6,441 nucleotides of DNA from Thermococcus sp. (GTDB lineage: Archaea; Methanobacteriota_B; Thermococci; Thermococcales; Thermococcaceae), in the NCBI GenBank assembly GCA_027001105.1, contig JALTMZ010000068.1, forward strand, positions 1 through 6,441, written 5' to 3'. Both the position numbers and the translations under genes were made by a program. Of this stretch, positions 1 through 6,441 are shown piece after piece. The notes beneath the pieces were generated by a model. The model searched no databases, was not told the DNA's origin, and saw only the letters and a program-made list of their open reading frames with translations. The stretch's first letter is position 1. Each line of letters opens with the position of its first letter.

Positions 1-849
1 ATGCTCCCCCCCAAGAAGTTCTTTGTAAAGCCACGAGAGATACTTTTAAAGTTGAAAAATGGAAAATGGGAAGAAAACAGAAAAGCTGAAAAAATAATTC
101 TCTTTGGAGTCCACTCATGTGATATCCATGGACTTCAAATTCTTGACAAGGTGTATCTTGAGGAACCTGCGGATCCCTACTACAAAGAAAGGCGGGAAAA
201 CACCATTATCATAGGGATAAGCTGCATGCCAGATGAGTACTGTTTCTGCAAGAGTTTGGGCACTCACTTTGCAATGCATGGGTTTGACCTTTTCCTGCAT
301 GAGCTTCCAGATGGCTGGCTTGTGAGAGTGGGAAGTGTAAAAGGTCATGAAATTGCATGGGCAAATGAAAGCCTTTTTGAGGATATTGACGAGGAAGACC
401 TGAAGCACTTCAAAGAATTTGAAGAAAAGCGTTCTGCATCATTTAAAAAGCATCTGAACAAGGAAGGATTGGCGGACTTGCTTGATCTTGCATTTAACAG
501 TCCTGTTTGGAAGAAATACGAGCGTATTTGTCTCGGCTGTGGAAACTGCAACATGGTGTGTCCAACATGCAGATGCTATGAAGTCTGTGATTACTGGGTC
601 AACGCATATGAGGCAGTGAGGGTCAGGAGATATGATTCATGCTTCATGGAAAGCCATGGACTTGTGGCAGGTGGTCACAACTTTAGACCAACACGTTTGG
701 ATCGTTTCAGACATCGATATTACTGTAAAAGCTATTTCGATCCATCTGCGGGTTTCAACTGTGTCGGATGTGGCAGGTGTGATGAATTCTGTCCAGCTAA
801 GATAGAACATGTTAAGGTTCTTGACGAGGTTAGGGAGGCGTTGAAATGA
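1..849 (+). CDS. shyB: Sulfhydrogenase II beta subunit, iron-sulfur protein (5' partial)
   Basis: Electron-transfer subunit of a soluble NiFe hydrogenase, carrying electrons between the hydrogenase half (ShyD/ShyA) and the flavin subunit ShyC; it is related to the anaerobic sulfite reductase A subunit. The 282 visible residues contain two ferredoxin-type C-x2-C-x2-C-x3-CP motifs, at C177/C180/C183/C187 and C254/C257/C260/C264. Additional conserved-looking cysteines occur at C40, C75, C81, C83, C190, C192, C196, C214 and C242, including a CMPDEYCFC stretch at 75-83. The ATG at base 1 is probably an internal methionine: relatives carry about 50 residues before the matching PPKKFF segment, and no ribosome binding site can be seen. 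The protein ends soon after the second cluster motif, unlike the longer SHI beta subunit (about 367 residues) as I recall it. Its TGA overlaps the shyC start by four bases (ATGA). An alternative symbol is hydB. Confidence 0.93.
   Translation: MLPPKKFFVKPREILLKLKNGKWEENRKAEKIILFGVHSCDIHGLQILDKVYLEEPADPYYKERRENTIIIGISCMPDEYCFCKSLGTHFAMHGFDLFLHELPDGWLVRVGSVKGHEIAWANESLFEDIDEEDLKHFKEFEEKRSASFKKHLNKEGLADLLDLAFNSPVWKKYERICLGCGNCNMVCPTCRCYEVCDYWVNAYEAVRVRRYDSCFMESHGLVAGGHNFRPTRLDRFRHRYYCKSYFDPSAGFNCVGCGRCDEFCPAKIEHVKVLDEVREALK
833..838 (+). promoter_or_regulatory. Ribosome binding site of shyC
   Basis: GGGAGG lies inside the last codons of shyB, seven bases before the ATG at 846. It is a strong Shine-Dalgarno match and supports that start and translational coupling with shyB. 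Confidence 0.7.
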
Positions 850-1715
850 ATCCCTTTCAAACCTATGATGCGAGGATTTTGGAGGTAAAGGAGCTTACTC
901 CGAGGGAAAAGCTTTTCACCCTTAGATTTGTGGATCCAGAAGTTAATAGGGAATTCACATACAAGCCGGGTCAGTTTGTTATAGTTGACATCAGGGGTTT
1001 TGGTGAATTCCCAATAAGTCTCTGTTCTTCTCCAACGAGGACAGGGTACTTCCAGCTGTGTATAAGAAGGGTAGGAAGGATGACAAAATATATTCACAAA
1101 CTTAAAGAGGGAGATATTGTAGGCATTCGGGGCCCTTATGGCAATGGTTTCCCCATGGAGGCTATGGAGGGTTCTAATCTGCTCTTGGTTGCTGGAGGTC
1201 TTGGGATGGCTCCATTGAGGAGTGTTCTGTGGTATGCCATCGACAGCGGAAAGTACGAGCAGATATACTTGTTTTATGGAACCAAAAGCTATGAAGACAT
1301 TCTGTTCAGAGATGAAATAATCCATCTCCTTAAACATGGAGAGGCTATGAATTGCAGGGTAAAGCTTGCTTATGAGGTTGAGAGCCCTTCCTGCATATAC
1401 CTTGAGAAGGGCTTTGCTCCCAAGGTCTGCAAAGGGGTCGTGACAGATTTGTTCAGAGGAGAGGAGTTTGATGTGGACAATACCTATGCCTTAATCTGCG
1501 GACCTCCGGTGATGTACAGATTTGTGATAAGGGAGCTCTTGGACAGAAAGCTTACCCCTGGCAGGATTTACATGACGCTCGAGAGAAGAATGAGATGCGG
1601 GATAGGCAAGTGCGGTCATTGCATTGTAGGAACCAGCACGTCAATAAAATACATCTGCAAAGATGGGCCTGTCTTCACCTATTGGGAAGCCCTTTCTACA
1701 AGGGGGTTGATTTAA
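846..1715 (+). CDS. shyC: Sulfhydrogenase II gamma subunit, FAD/NAD(P)-binding with 2Fe-2S centre
   Basis: Flavoprotein subunit that exchanges electrons with NAD(P)H, of the ferredoxin reductase/PyrK-like family. The 289-residue protein shows an N-terminal FAD-binding barrel with a YxPGQF-type segment at 39-44 and the flavin motif FPISLCSSP at 55-63. A glycine-rich nucleotide-binding stretch LLLVAGGLGMAPLRS lies at 112-126, followed by the conserved CGPP at 218-221. The C-terminus carries a 2Fe-2S motif C251-x4-C256-x2-C259-x11-C271, typical of this family. The length is that expected for the family and the frame is intact. The start is fixed by the GGGAGG ribosome binding site and the ATGA overlap with shyB. 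The TAA stop is followed with no gap by the shyD ATG. Whether NADH or NADPH is preferred cannot be read from the sequence. An alternative symbol is hydG. Confidence 0.95.
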   Translation: MNPFQTYDARILEVKELTPREKLFTLRFVDPEVNREFTYKPGQFVIVDIRGFGEFPISLCSSPTRTGYFQLCIRRVGRMTKYIHKLKEGDIVGIRGPYGNGFPMEAMEGSNLLLVAGGLGMAPLRSVLWYAIDSGKYEQIYLFYGTKSYEDILFRDEIIHLLKHGEAMNCRVKLAYEVESPSCIYLEKGFAPKVCKGVVTDLFRGEEFDVDNTYALICGPPVMYRFVIRELLDRKLTPGRIYMTLERRMRCGIGKCGHCIVGTSTSIKYICKDGPVFTYWEALSTRGLI

Positions 1716-2453
1716 ATGCTGAAGCTGGGAGTTTTTGAGCTTACCGACTGTGGAGGCTGTGCGCTAAACATTCTGTTTCTCTACGAGAAACTGTTTGATC
1801 TGCTGGAGTTTTATGACATAAAAGAGTTTCACATGGCATCAAGCTTTAAGGAGCATGATCACCTTGACGTTGCGATTGTCACGGGAACGGTATCATGCCA
1901 GAGGGATCTGGAGGTTTTAAGGCATGCTCGCAATTATTCCAATTACTTGATCGCATTGGGAACTTGTGCGACTCACGGCTCAGTTCAGGGGGCGGTTGAA
2001 GGGAAGATTCGAGATAAGCTTGAAAAAGTGTATGGAACAAGGGCGAACACCATGAAAGCTCTTGATCCAAAGCCAGTAGTGGAATACGTGGCAGTTGATT
2101 TTGCTCTCCCTGGATGTCCATATGATAAGATGGAGATTTATCAGCTTCTCCTTGATCTTGCAAAGGGCGTGGAGCCAATAAAGAAAGACTATCCAGTGTG
2201 CATTGAATGCAAGCTCAATGAATACGAATGTGTCTTGGTAAAAAAAGGACTCCCATGCTTGGGTCCAATCACAGTGGGTGGATGCAATGCTATATGTGTT
2301 AAATCGAAACTCGGATGCATAGGGTGCAGAGGACCTTTGCCAAAGGAAGCAAATCCTGCAGGGGAGTTTGAGATACTAAAGAATCTTGGCTATGATGAGG
2401 AATATCTGCGCAGAAAGTTCAAAACGTTTGCAAGGGGTGAGCTGAGATGGTGA
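1716..2453 (+). CDS. shyD: Sulfhydrogenase II delta subunit, NiFe hydrogenase small subunit
   Basis: Small subunit of the NiFe hydrogenase, which should carry three 4Fe-4S clusters between the active site in ShyA and the ShyB/ShyC module. Among 245 residues there are 13 cysteines. Proximal-cluster ligands are recognisable as DCGGC (C12, C15), GTC84 and GCP C134. Eight more, C162, C165, C172, C181, C190, C194, C201 and C204, match the two ferredoxin-like clusters of MvhG-type small subunits; C61 is left over. There is no twin-arginine signal or membrane segment, so the enzyme is cytosolic. The N-terminus (MLKLGVFELTDCGGC) resembles the SHII delta chain of Pyrococcus much more than the SHI chain as I remember them; this is the main basis for choosing Shy over Hyd. 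The start abuts the shyC stop, with a GGGGGTTGAT purine-rich site just upstream at 1702-1711. An alternative symbol is hydD. Confidence 0.95.
   Translation: MLKLGVFELTDCGGCALNILFLYEKLFDLLEFYDIKEFHMASSFKEHDHLDVAIVTGTVSCQRDLEVLRHARNYSNYLIALGTCATHGSVQGAVEGKIRDKLEKVYGTRANTMKALDPKPVVEYVAVDFALPGCPYDKMEIYQLLLDLAKGVEPIKKDYPVCIECKLNEYECVLVKKGLPCLGPITVGGCNAICVKSKLGCIGCRGPLPKEANPAGEFEILKNLGYDEEYLRRKFKTFARGELRW
2436..2440 (+). promoter_or_regulatory. Ribosome binding site of shyA
   Basis: GGTGA (within GGGGTGA) lies in the end of shyD, six bases before the ATG at 2447. It favours that ATG over the adjacent in-frame GTG at 2450. Confidence 0.65.
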
Positions 2454-3697
2454 TCCTTGAACTTGGGGAATTCACGAGGGTTGAGGGAAACGGAAAGGCG
2501 GAGATTATCATTGAAAACGGGGAAGTCAAAGAAGCGAGGGTAAAAATAGTTGAGGGCCCAAGATTCTTTGAATTGCTGACACTCGGCAGGTATTATTGGG
2601 ATGTTCCAGATTTAGAAGCGAGAATTTGTGCGATATGCTATCTGGCTCATTCATTTGCCTCAGTACTTGGAATAGAAAATGCCTTTGGAGTTAAGGTTCC
2701 GGGGGAGATTCAGCTTTTGAGGGAGCTTGGTTTGATTGGAGAGATTCTTGAGAGCCACAGCCTTCATCTTTATCTTCTGGTTGCCCCCGATTTGTTCGGC
2801 TATCCAGATGCTATCAGAATGGCAAGCAAACATGGAGAAATAGTAAGAGAGGGGCTCGCACTCAAGGCGTTTGGTAACTATATCAGGGAAGTAATAGGAG
2901 GAAGAGAAATTCATGGGATAAACGTTAAGCCCGGAGGATTTGGAAGGTATCCTACAGTTGATGAGCTTGAAAAAATTGATAAAAGCTGTGATGCACTTTT
3001 AAGGTTTGCAAAAAGGGCAGTTAACATCTTTGCAACTCAAGAGGTTTTTGGAGCTGTGCCGAGGTATCATATTGCTACGGATGGTTACCTCTATGGAGAA
3101 AAGCTGATTGCATCTGATGGAGAAAGGTTCGATTATTTCGAGCACATCAAAGAAAAAACTCTGCCCTACAGCTTTGCAAAGCAGAGCCATTACAAGGAAA
3201 GTGTCTTCATGACTGGCGCCCTCTCGAGGTTAATGGTTAAATCTGACAAGCTAACACCGATTGCAAAAGAGCTGTTTGAACAGCATAAGGAAAAGTTATC
3301 TCAGGGACATGTTAGCCTAAACAACTTAGCACAGGCAATTGAGCTTGTGTATTCACTTGAGAGAGCTAAGGAGATTGTAAGTACTCTTTTGGATCATGGG
3401 ATCAAAGGGGAAAACGTTCCAATAGAGCCTAAAGAGGGAGAGGGAATAGGATACGTTGAGGCTCCCAGAGGGGTTCTCATTCATCACTACAGGATTGACG
3501 AAAATGGAAACATCGCTTATTCAAACATAATAACCCCCACTGCATTAAACCATGCATTGATGGAGCTGAGCCTTTATGAGGAGGCAAGAAAGCACTATGG
3601 CGCTGTAGATGAAAACTTTCTGAAGCACAAGCTTGAAGAAACTGTCAGAGCCTTTGACCCATGTATCTCCTGTTCGGTGCACTTTGTTAGGATTTAG
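2447..3697 (+). CDS. shyA: Sulfhydrogenase II alpha subunit, NiFe hydrogenase large (catalytic) subunit
   Basis: Catalytic subunit that binds the NiFe(CN)2CO centre and activates or evolves H2. The 416-residue protein has the RVEG motif at 11-14, the N-terminal nickel-ligand motif R59-I-C61-A-I-C64-x3-H68, the conserved EAPRG segment at 338-342, and the C-terminal motif D404-P-C406-I-S-C409-S-V-H412. Nickel ligands are therefore C61, C64, C406 and C409. In this family a maturation endopeptidase cuts after the motif histidine, so a tetrapeptide FVRI would be removed. The second residue after C61 in the first motif is Ala rather than the Gly of many NiFe hydrogenases; group 3b enzymes vary here. 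The gene overlaps shyD by seven bases and is the last of the operon. Physiologically, such enzymes move electrons between H2 and NAD(P)H and reduce sulfur in vitro; direction in the cell is not settled by sequence. An alternative symbol is hydA. Confidence 0.96.
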   Translation: MVILELGEFTRVEGNGKAEIIIENGEVKEARVKIVEGPRFFELLTLGRYYWDVPDLEARICAICYLAHSFASVLGIENAFGVKVPGEIQLLRELGLIGEILESHSLHLYLLVAPDLFGYPDAIRMASKHGEIVREGLALKAFGNYIREVIGGREIHGINVKPGGFGRYPTVDELEKIDKSCDALLRFAKRAVNIFATQEVFGAVPRYHIATDGYLYGEKLIASDGERFDYFEHIKEKTLPYSFAKQSHYKESVFMTGALSRLMVKSDKLTPIAKELFEQHKEKLSQGHVSLNNLAQAIELVYSLERAKEIVSTLLDHGIKGENVPIEPKEGEGIGYVEAPRGVLIHHYRIDENGNIAYSNIITPTALNHALMELSLYEEARKHYGAVDENFLKHKLEETVRAFDPCISCSVHFVRI

Positions 3698-3714
3698 CCT
3701 TCTATTCCAATCAA

Positions 3715-3719
3715 TTTTT
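3715..3719 (+). terminator. Possible T-tract terminator of the hydrogenase operon
   Basis: Five T residues lie 18 bases after the shyA stop in an A+T-rich stretch with no clear hairpin. Euryarchaeal RNA polymerase often terminates at such runs, but the tract is short, so this is a weak call. Confidence 0.3.
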
Positions 3720-3724
3720 GTTAA

Positions 3725-3757
3725 ATCAAAATCATTATAAAATTTGAGGGATTTGAT
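3725..3757. repeat. Imperfect inverted repeat around a TATA box
   Basis: ATCAAAATC (3725-3733) and GATTTGAT (3750-3757) are inverted copies apart from one extra A, and they flank the likely TATA box of the DUF257 gene. An overlapping direct repeat ATTTGA occurs at 3742-3747 and 3751-3756. The placement is what one would expect of an operator, but in DNA this A+T-rich it could be chance. Confidence 0.3.
3735..3742 (+). promoter_or_regulatory. Likely TATA box of the DUF257/Pbp11-like transcript
   Basis: TTATAAAA lies in the 77-base gap between shyA and the DUF257 gene. Counting about 25 bases downstream puts the transcription start near 3764, at GGGGAC, giving a leader of about 11 bases that consists of little more than the ribosome binding site. 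Such short leaders are common in Thermococcales. This suggests the DUF257 gene is transcribed separately from the hydrogenase operon. Confidence 0.5.
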
Positions 3758-3774
3758 ATAATTGGGGACACATT

Positions 3775-4452
3775 ATGAGAAGAGCATTTGAGGCTGTAAC
3801 TCGAATTATGGACTCCCTGAAAATGGGGGAGACGGTACTGCTAATATATGATGAATCATTAATTCCCGAATTTTCATTTTTGTTTTTTGTTGAGTATGCA
3901 TCTCAGAAGGGTGTTCCAGTTATTGTAGATGATATTCTTGACTCACTTTATGTTATTAAACAGCACTTGGAGTTCATTGGGATAAACACTACGTTTTTTG
4001 AAAACATCACCGTTATCAAAGTTGGAGGCACAAACAGAGTTGGAAACGTTCGCCAGCACATATCATTGGAAGGTGCTTATAGGGAGAAGTACCGCTTGGC
4101 AGTTAGAGAAGTTTACAAGGAGAAGAGTAATGCCATAAACCTCGTACTGGGAATTGAAAATCTTTTTTACTTATCAACAAAACCCAGTGATGTCATGGAT
4201 GTAATCTCCGAATTGATATCTTTCTTAGGCGAAAAAAGTCGCATAGCGGTATATATAATTAACAAAAATATCACGGAAAAAGCACCAGTGAATCCTCTTC
4301 CTTTCTTTGAGAGGATTGCAAGTACTGTTATATATACAGAATCCCATCCAAGAAAAGCAGTGTTAAGGATTGGGAAATGCTCATCGCTTGACTTGGTTGG
4401 AAAGTCCCTCATAATAGAACTTGATGACCTATTCCAGTACTGGGGACAGTGA
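3775..4452 (+). CDS. DUF257 family protein of unknown function
   Basis: A 225-residue protein whose layout matches the DUF257 family, best known from Thermococcales and without an assigned function. Recognisable family segments are MGETVLLIYDE (17-27), GVPVIVDDILDSLYVIKQHLE (46-66), a VIKVGG segment (80-85), INLVLGIENLF (121-131) and a SFLGEKSRIAVYIIN block (149-163). The pattern of alternating strands and helices recalls RecA/KaiC-like domains, but no P-loop GKT/S follows the first strand, so nucleotide hydrolysis is not supported; that fold comparison is inference. There is no signal peptide or membrane segment. The ATG at 3775 follows GGGG (3764-3767) by seven bases, consistent with the promoter placement. 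The coding sequence is clearly more A+T-rich than the flanking hydrogenase genes and rtcA. It ends two bases before the next gene, so the two are likely one transcript. Confidence 0.8.
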   Translation: MRRAFEAVTRIMDSLKMGETVLLIYDESLIPEFSFLFFVEYASQKGVPVIVDDILDSLYVIKQHLEFIGINTTFFENITVIKVGGTNRVGNVRQHISLEGAYREKYRLAVREVYKEKSNAINLVLGIENLFYLSTKPSDVMDVISELISFLGEKSRIAVYIINKNITEKAPVNPLPFFERIASTVIYTESHPRKAVLRIGKCSSLDLVGKSLIIELDDLFQYWGQ

Positions 4453-4454
4453 AA

Positions 4455-4775
4455 ATGGGCATTTTTAGGGGGATCTTTAAAAAACCTAAAAGAGAAATCA
4501 ATAAAATTGAAATAGTCTCAAGAAAGCCAGTTGGGAAGTTTAGAGTCCTTCAAGTTTTTAATATTTTTGGAAAGCAGGTGCTTGCTGGCGAGGTAATTGA
4601 TGGGATTATATATCCAGGGTATAAGCTTAAAGGAAGAGACATTGGGATAGTGAGGAATATTGAGAAAAACCGCAAAAAAGTCGATTTTGCAGTTTCTGGT
4701 GACGTTGTTGCCTTAATGCTCGAGAACAAAATGGATGTCAATGATGGAGAACTTCTTGAAGTTTATCAATCATGA
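4455..4775 (+). CDS. Small elongation-factor domain II-like protein, probable tRNA-binding Pbp11-type
   Basis: A 106-residue protein that begins with a basic tail (MGIFRGIFKKPKR) and continues as a single beta-barrel domain like domain II of EF-Tu/EF-1alpha. The signature is VLQVFNIFGKQVLAGEV (31-47), G-x-I-Y-P-G-Y-K-L-K-G (50-60), IGIVRNIEKNR (63-73), a V-x-F-A segment at 76-79, then SGDVVALMLE (81-90). No GTPase domain is present. Small archaeal proteins of this kind have been named tRNA-binding protein Pbp11, so binding to tRNA is a reasonable but unproven role. I prefer the ATG at 4455, two bases after the DUF257 stop and nine bases after GGGGA (4442-4446). A GTG at 4449 in the same frame, overlapping the DUF257 stop as GTGA, would add two residues but sits too close to that site. 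Translation is probably coupled to the upstream gene. Confidence 0.72.
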   Translation: MGIFRGIFKKPKREINKIEIVSRKPVGKFRVLQVFNIFGKQVLAGEVIDGIIYPGYKLKGRDIGIVRNIEKNRKKVDFAVSGDVVALMLENKMDVNDGELLEVYQS

Positions 4776-4782
4776 CTTAAGG

Positions 4783-4790
4783 CTTAAAAG
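4783..4790 (+). promoter_or_regulatory. Likely TATA box of the TatD-like gene
   Basis: CTTAAAAG lies about 24 bases upstream of 4811, where transcription would start just before the GGTGA ribosome binding site, leaving a leader of about 11 bases. The spacing matches that in front of the DUF257 gene. The element is not a perfect archaeal TATA consensus. Confidence 0.4.
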
Positions 4791-4806
4791 TCCATAAGCT
4801 TAGCTC

Positions 4807-4811
4807 TTTTT
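4807..4811 (+). terminator. Possible T-tract end of the DUF257/Pbp11-like transcript
   Basis: TTTTT lies about 30 bases after the Pbp11-like stop, preceded by the palindrome TAAGCTTA (4795-4802). It could end the upstream transcript, but it also coincides with the predicted start of the next one. Weak call. Confidence 0.2.
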
Positions 4812-4816
4812 GGTGA
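4812..4816 (+). promoter_or_regulatory. Ribosome binding site that decides the TatD-like start
   Basis: GGTGA lies five bases before the ATG at 4822. In-frame TTG (4810) and GTG (4813) codons overlap or precede this site, so they are unlikely to be starts. The second ATG at 4825 is also within reach (eight bases). Confidence 0.65.
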
Positions 4817-4821
4817 CAAAA

Positions 4822-5667
4822 ATGATGATATTCGACAATCATTTTCACGTTGATCCCTTTAAGGGGCTCTTTCTTGAGGCAGTAAAGCAGTTCCACAGAG
4901 CAGGCGGGACACATCTCAATGTGGTCTACAAAACAGCTCACGATTACGGCTTTGCTGGGATGAAAGCAGAGGACTTCATAAAGGCTATGGACTTTCACAT
5001 AGAGCTCGTTGAAAAAATAAACAAAGAGACTCCAGTGAAGGCTTTTGCAGTTGTTGGCATTCATCCAGCCGAGTTTGTGTATTTGGCCGAAAAGAAGGGC
5101 TTGGAATATGCCAAGGATGAGGTCATGAAAGCTCTGGAATATGCCCAAAAGCTGTGCCTTGAGGGTAAGGCGATAGCCATCGGAGAAATTGGCAGACCTC
5201 ATTTTGAGGTTAGCGAGGAGATTTGGAATGCAAGCATTGAGCTGATGAAATATGGAATGGCTCTTGCTAAAGAAGCTGATTGTGCTGTTCAACTGCATAC
5301 AGAAAGCTTCACAGAAGAGAAGTTCAGAGAGCTTGGAAAAATAGTTAGGGAAGTTGGGATAAAGCCATATAAAGTTGTCAAGCACTACTCCCCACCTCTT
5401 GTGAAAATTGCAGAGGAAGTTGGAGTTTTTCCCTCAATCCTGGCGAGCAAAAAAGCTATGATGGAGGCTATAATGCAGGGGAACAGGTTTTTCATGGAGA
5501 CCGATTACATTGATGATAAAAGAAGACCCGGAGCAGTGTTGGGACCAAAAACTGTACCAAAGAGAACGAAAGCTTTCCTCCAGCAGGGGATCTTCACTGA
5601 AGAAGATGTTTACAAAATCCACGTTGAGAATCCAAAAAAAGTTTATGAAGTGGAGATGGAGGAGTAG
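4822..5667 (+). CDS. TatD-superfamily metal-dependent hydrolase
   Basis: A 281-residue TIM-barrel hydrolase of the TatD superfamily, in the archaeal group I associate with COG1099. All expected divalent-metal ligands are present: the N-terminal H7-x-H9 pair (DNHFHVD), E122 in AIGEIG, H159 in QLHTES, H188 in VVKHYSP and D228 in FMETDYIDD, with the family-typical GIHPAE at 79-84. TatD proteins characterised elsewhere are metal-dependent deoxyribonucleases with 3'-5' exonuclease activity, but the substrate of this archaeal branch is not known to me, so nuclease activity is an inference from family. There is no signal peptide, so it should be cytosolic. The start is set by GGTGA at 4812-4816; TTG at 4810 would give 285 residues. 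Tandem stops TAG-TAA end the gene, and the convergent rtcA stop lies four bases beyond the first of them. Confidence 0.9.
   Translation: MMIFDNHFHVDPFKGLFLEAVKQFHRAGGTHLNVVYKTAHDYGFAGMKAEDFIKAMDFHIELVEKINKETPVKAFAVVGIHPAEFVYLAEKKGLEYAKDEVMKALEYAQKLCLEGKAIAIGEIGRPHFEVSEEIWNASIELMKYGMALAKEADCAVQLHTESFTEEKFRELGKIVREVGIKPYKVVKHYSPPLVKIAEEVGVFPSILASKKAMMEAIMQGNRFFMETDYIDDKRRPGAVLGPKTVPKRTKAFLQQGIFTEEDVYKIHVENPKKVYEVEMEE
5634..5640 (-). terminator. Likely T7 terminator of rtcA, inside the TatD-like gene
   Basis: Seven A on the + strand read as seven T on the - strand, starting about 32 bases after the rtcA stop. It is the longest T run downstream of rtcA in that direction, and a position typical of archaeal T-tract termination. 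On + it encodes the Pro-Lys-Lys stretch near the end of the TatD-like protein. Confidence 0.4.
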
Positions 5668-5668
5668 T

Positions 5669-6441
<773 letters not shown>

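Noticed and set aside
1..3. ATG at base 1 as the true start of shyB.
   Set aside because: Homologues have about 50 residues before this point, and the window edge hides any ribosome binding site; it is best read as an internal methionine.
732..1337. A 201-codon open frame on the - strand opposite shyC.
   Set aside because: It lies wholly opposite well-supported shyB/shyC coding sequence, shows no recognisable domain, and has a composition typical of an antisense shadow.
3698..3774. A SurR-type (GTTnnnAAC) redox regulator site downstream of the hydrogenase operon.
   Set aside because: No match to that half-site pattern was found here; the expected site for the operon would be upstream of shyB, outside the window.
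4776..4821. A tRNA or small stable RNA gene in the gap.
   Set aside because: The gap is only 46 bases, A+T-rich and without a stable fold; it is explained by promoter and ribosome binding site.
4777..5385. A 202-codon open frame on the - strand opposite the TatD-like gene.
   Set aside because: The opposite strand encodes a complete TatD-superfamily protein with all metal ligands; the - frame has low-complexity residues and no family signature.

Overview
The window looks like chromosomal DNA from a hyperthermophilic archaeon of the order Thermococcales (Pyrococcus or Thermococcus). The main reason is a four-gene cytosolic NiFe hydrogenase operon in the order beta-gamma-delta-alpha, whose proteins closely resemble what I recall of the Pyrococcus furiosus sulfhydrogenases, especially the second enzyme (SHII, Shy). 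A DUF257 gene (a family best known from Thermococcales), GGTGA/GGAGG ribosome binding sites placed 5-8 bases before ATG, TATA-type promoters and T-tract ends fit the same assignment. No species is claimed.

Bases 1-3697 hold the tightly packed hydrogenase operon, all on the + strand: shyB (5' end missing), shyC, shyD and shyA. Genes overlap by 4 bases (shyB/shyC), abut with no gap (shyC/shyD) or overlap by 7 bases (shyD/shyA), so they are probably translationally coupled. The product is a soluble group 3b NiFe hydrogenase. Electrons would pass between the NiFe site in ShyA, three 4Fe-4S clusters in ShyD, the ferredoxin-like clusters of ShyB, and the 2Fe-2S/FAD/NAD(P) module of ShyC, linking H2 to NAD(P)H and, in characterised relatives, to sulfur reduction in vitro. 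No maturation genes lie in the window.

Bases 3698-4775 hold a separate and visibly more A+T-rich block: a 77-base gap with a likely promoter, a DUF257 gene of unknown function, and two bases later a small basic protein with the fold signature of elongation factor domain II, resembling the archaeal tRNA-binding protein Pbp11. The two are probably co-transcribed. This is the least understood part of the window.

Bases 4776-6441 hold two convergent genes. A TatD-like metal-dependent hydrolase with all expected metal ligands lies on +, with its own compact promoter and leader. The 3' part of rtcA, for RNA 3'-terminal phosphate cyclase, lies on - and runs off the right edge. Their stop codons are only four bases apart and sit in a 10-base palindrome, and the likely T-tract terminator of rtcA lies inside the end of the TatD gene. 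I see no mobile elements, CRISPR arrays or stable RNA genes. Apart from the DUF257/Pbp11-like pair, the contents are recognisable families in ordinary arrangement.
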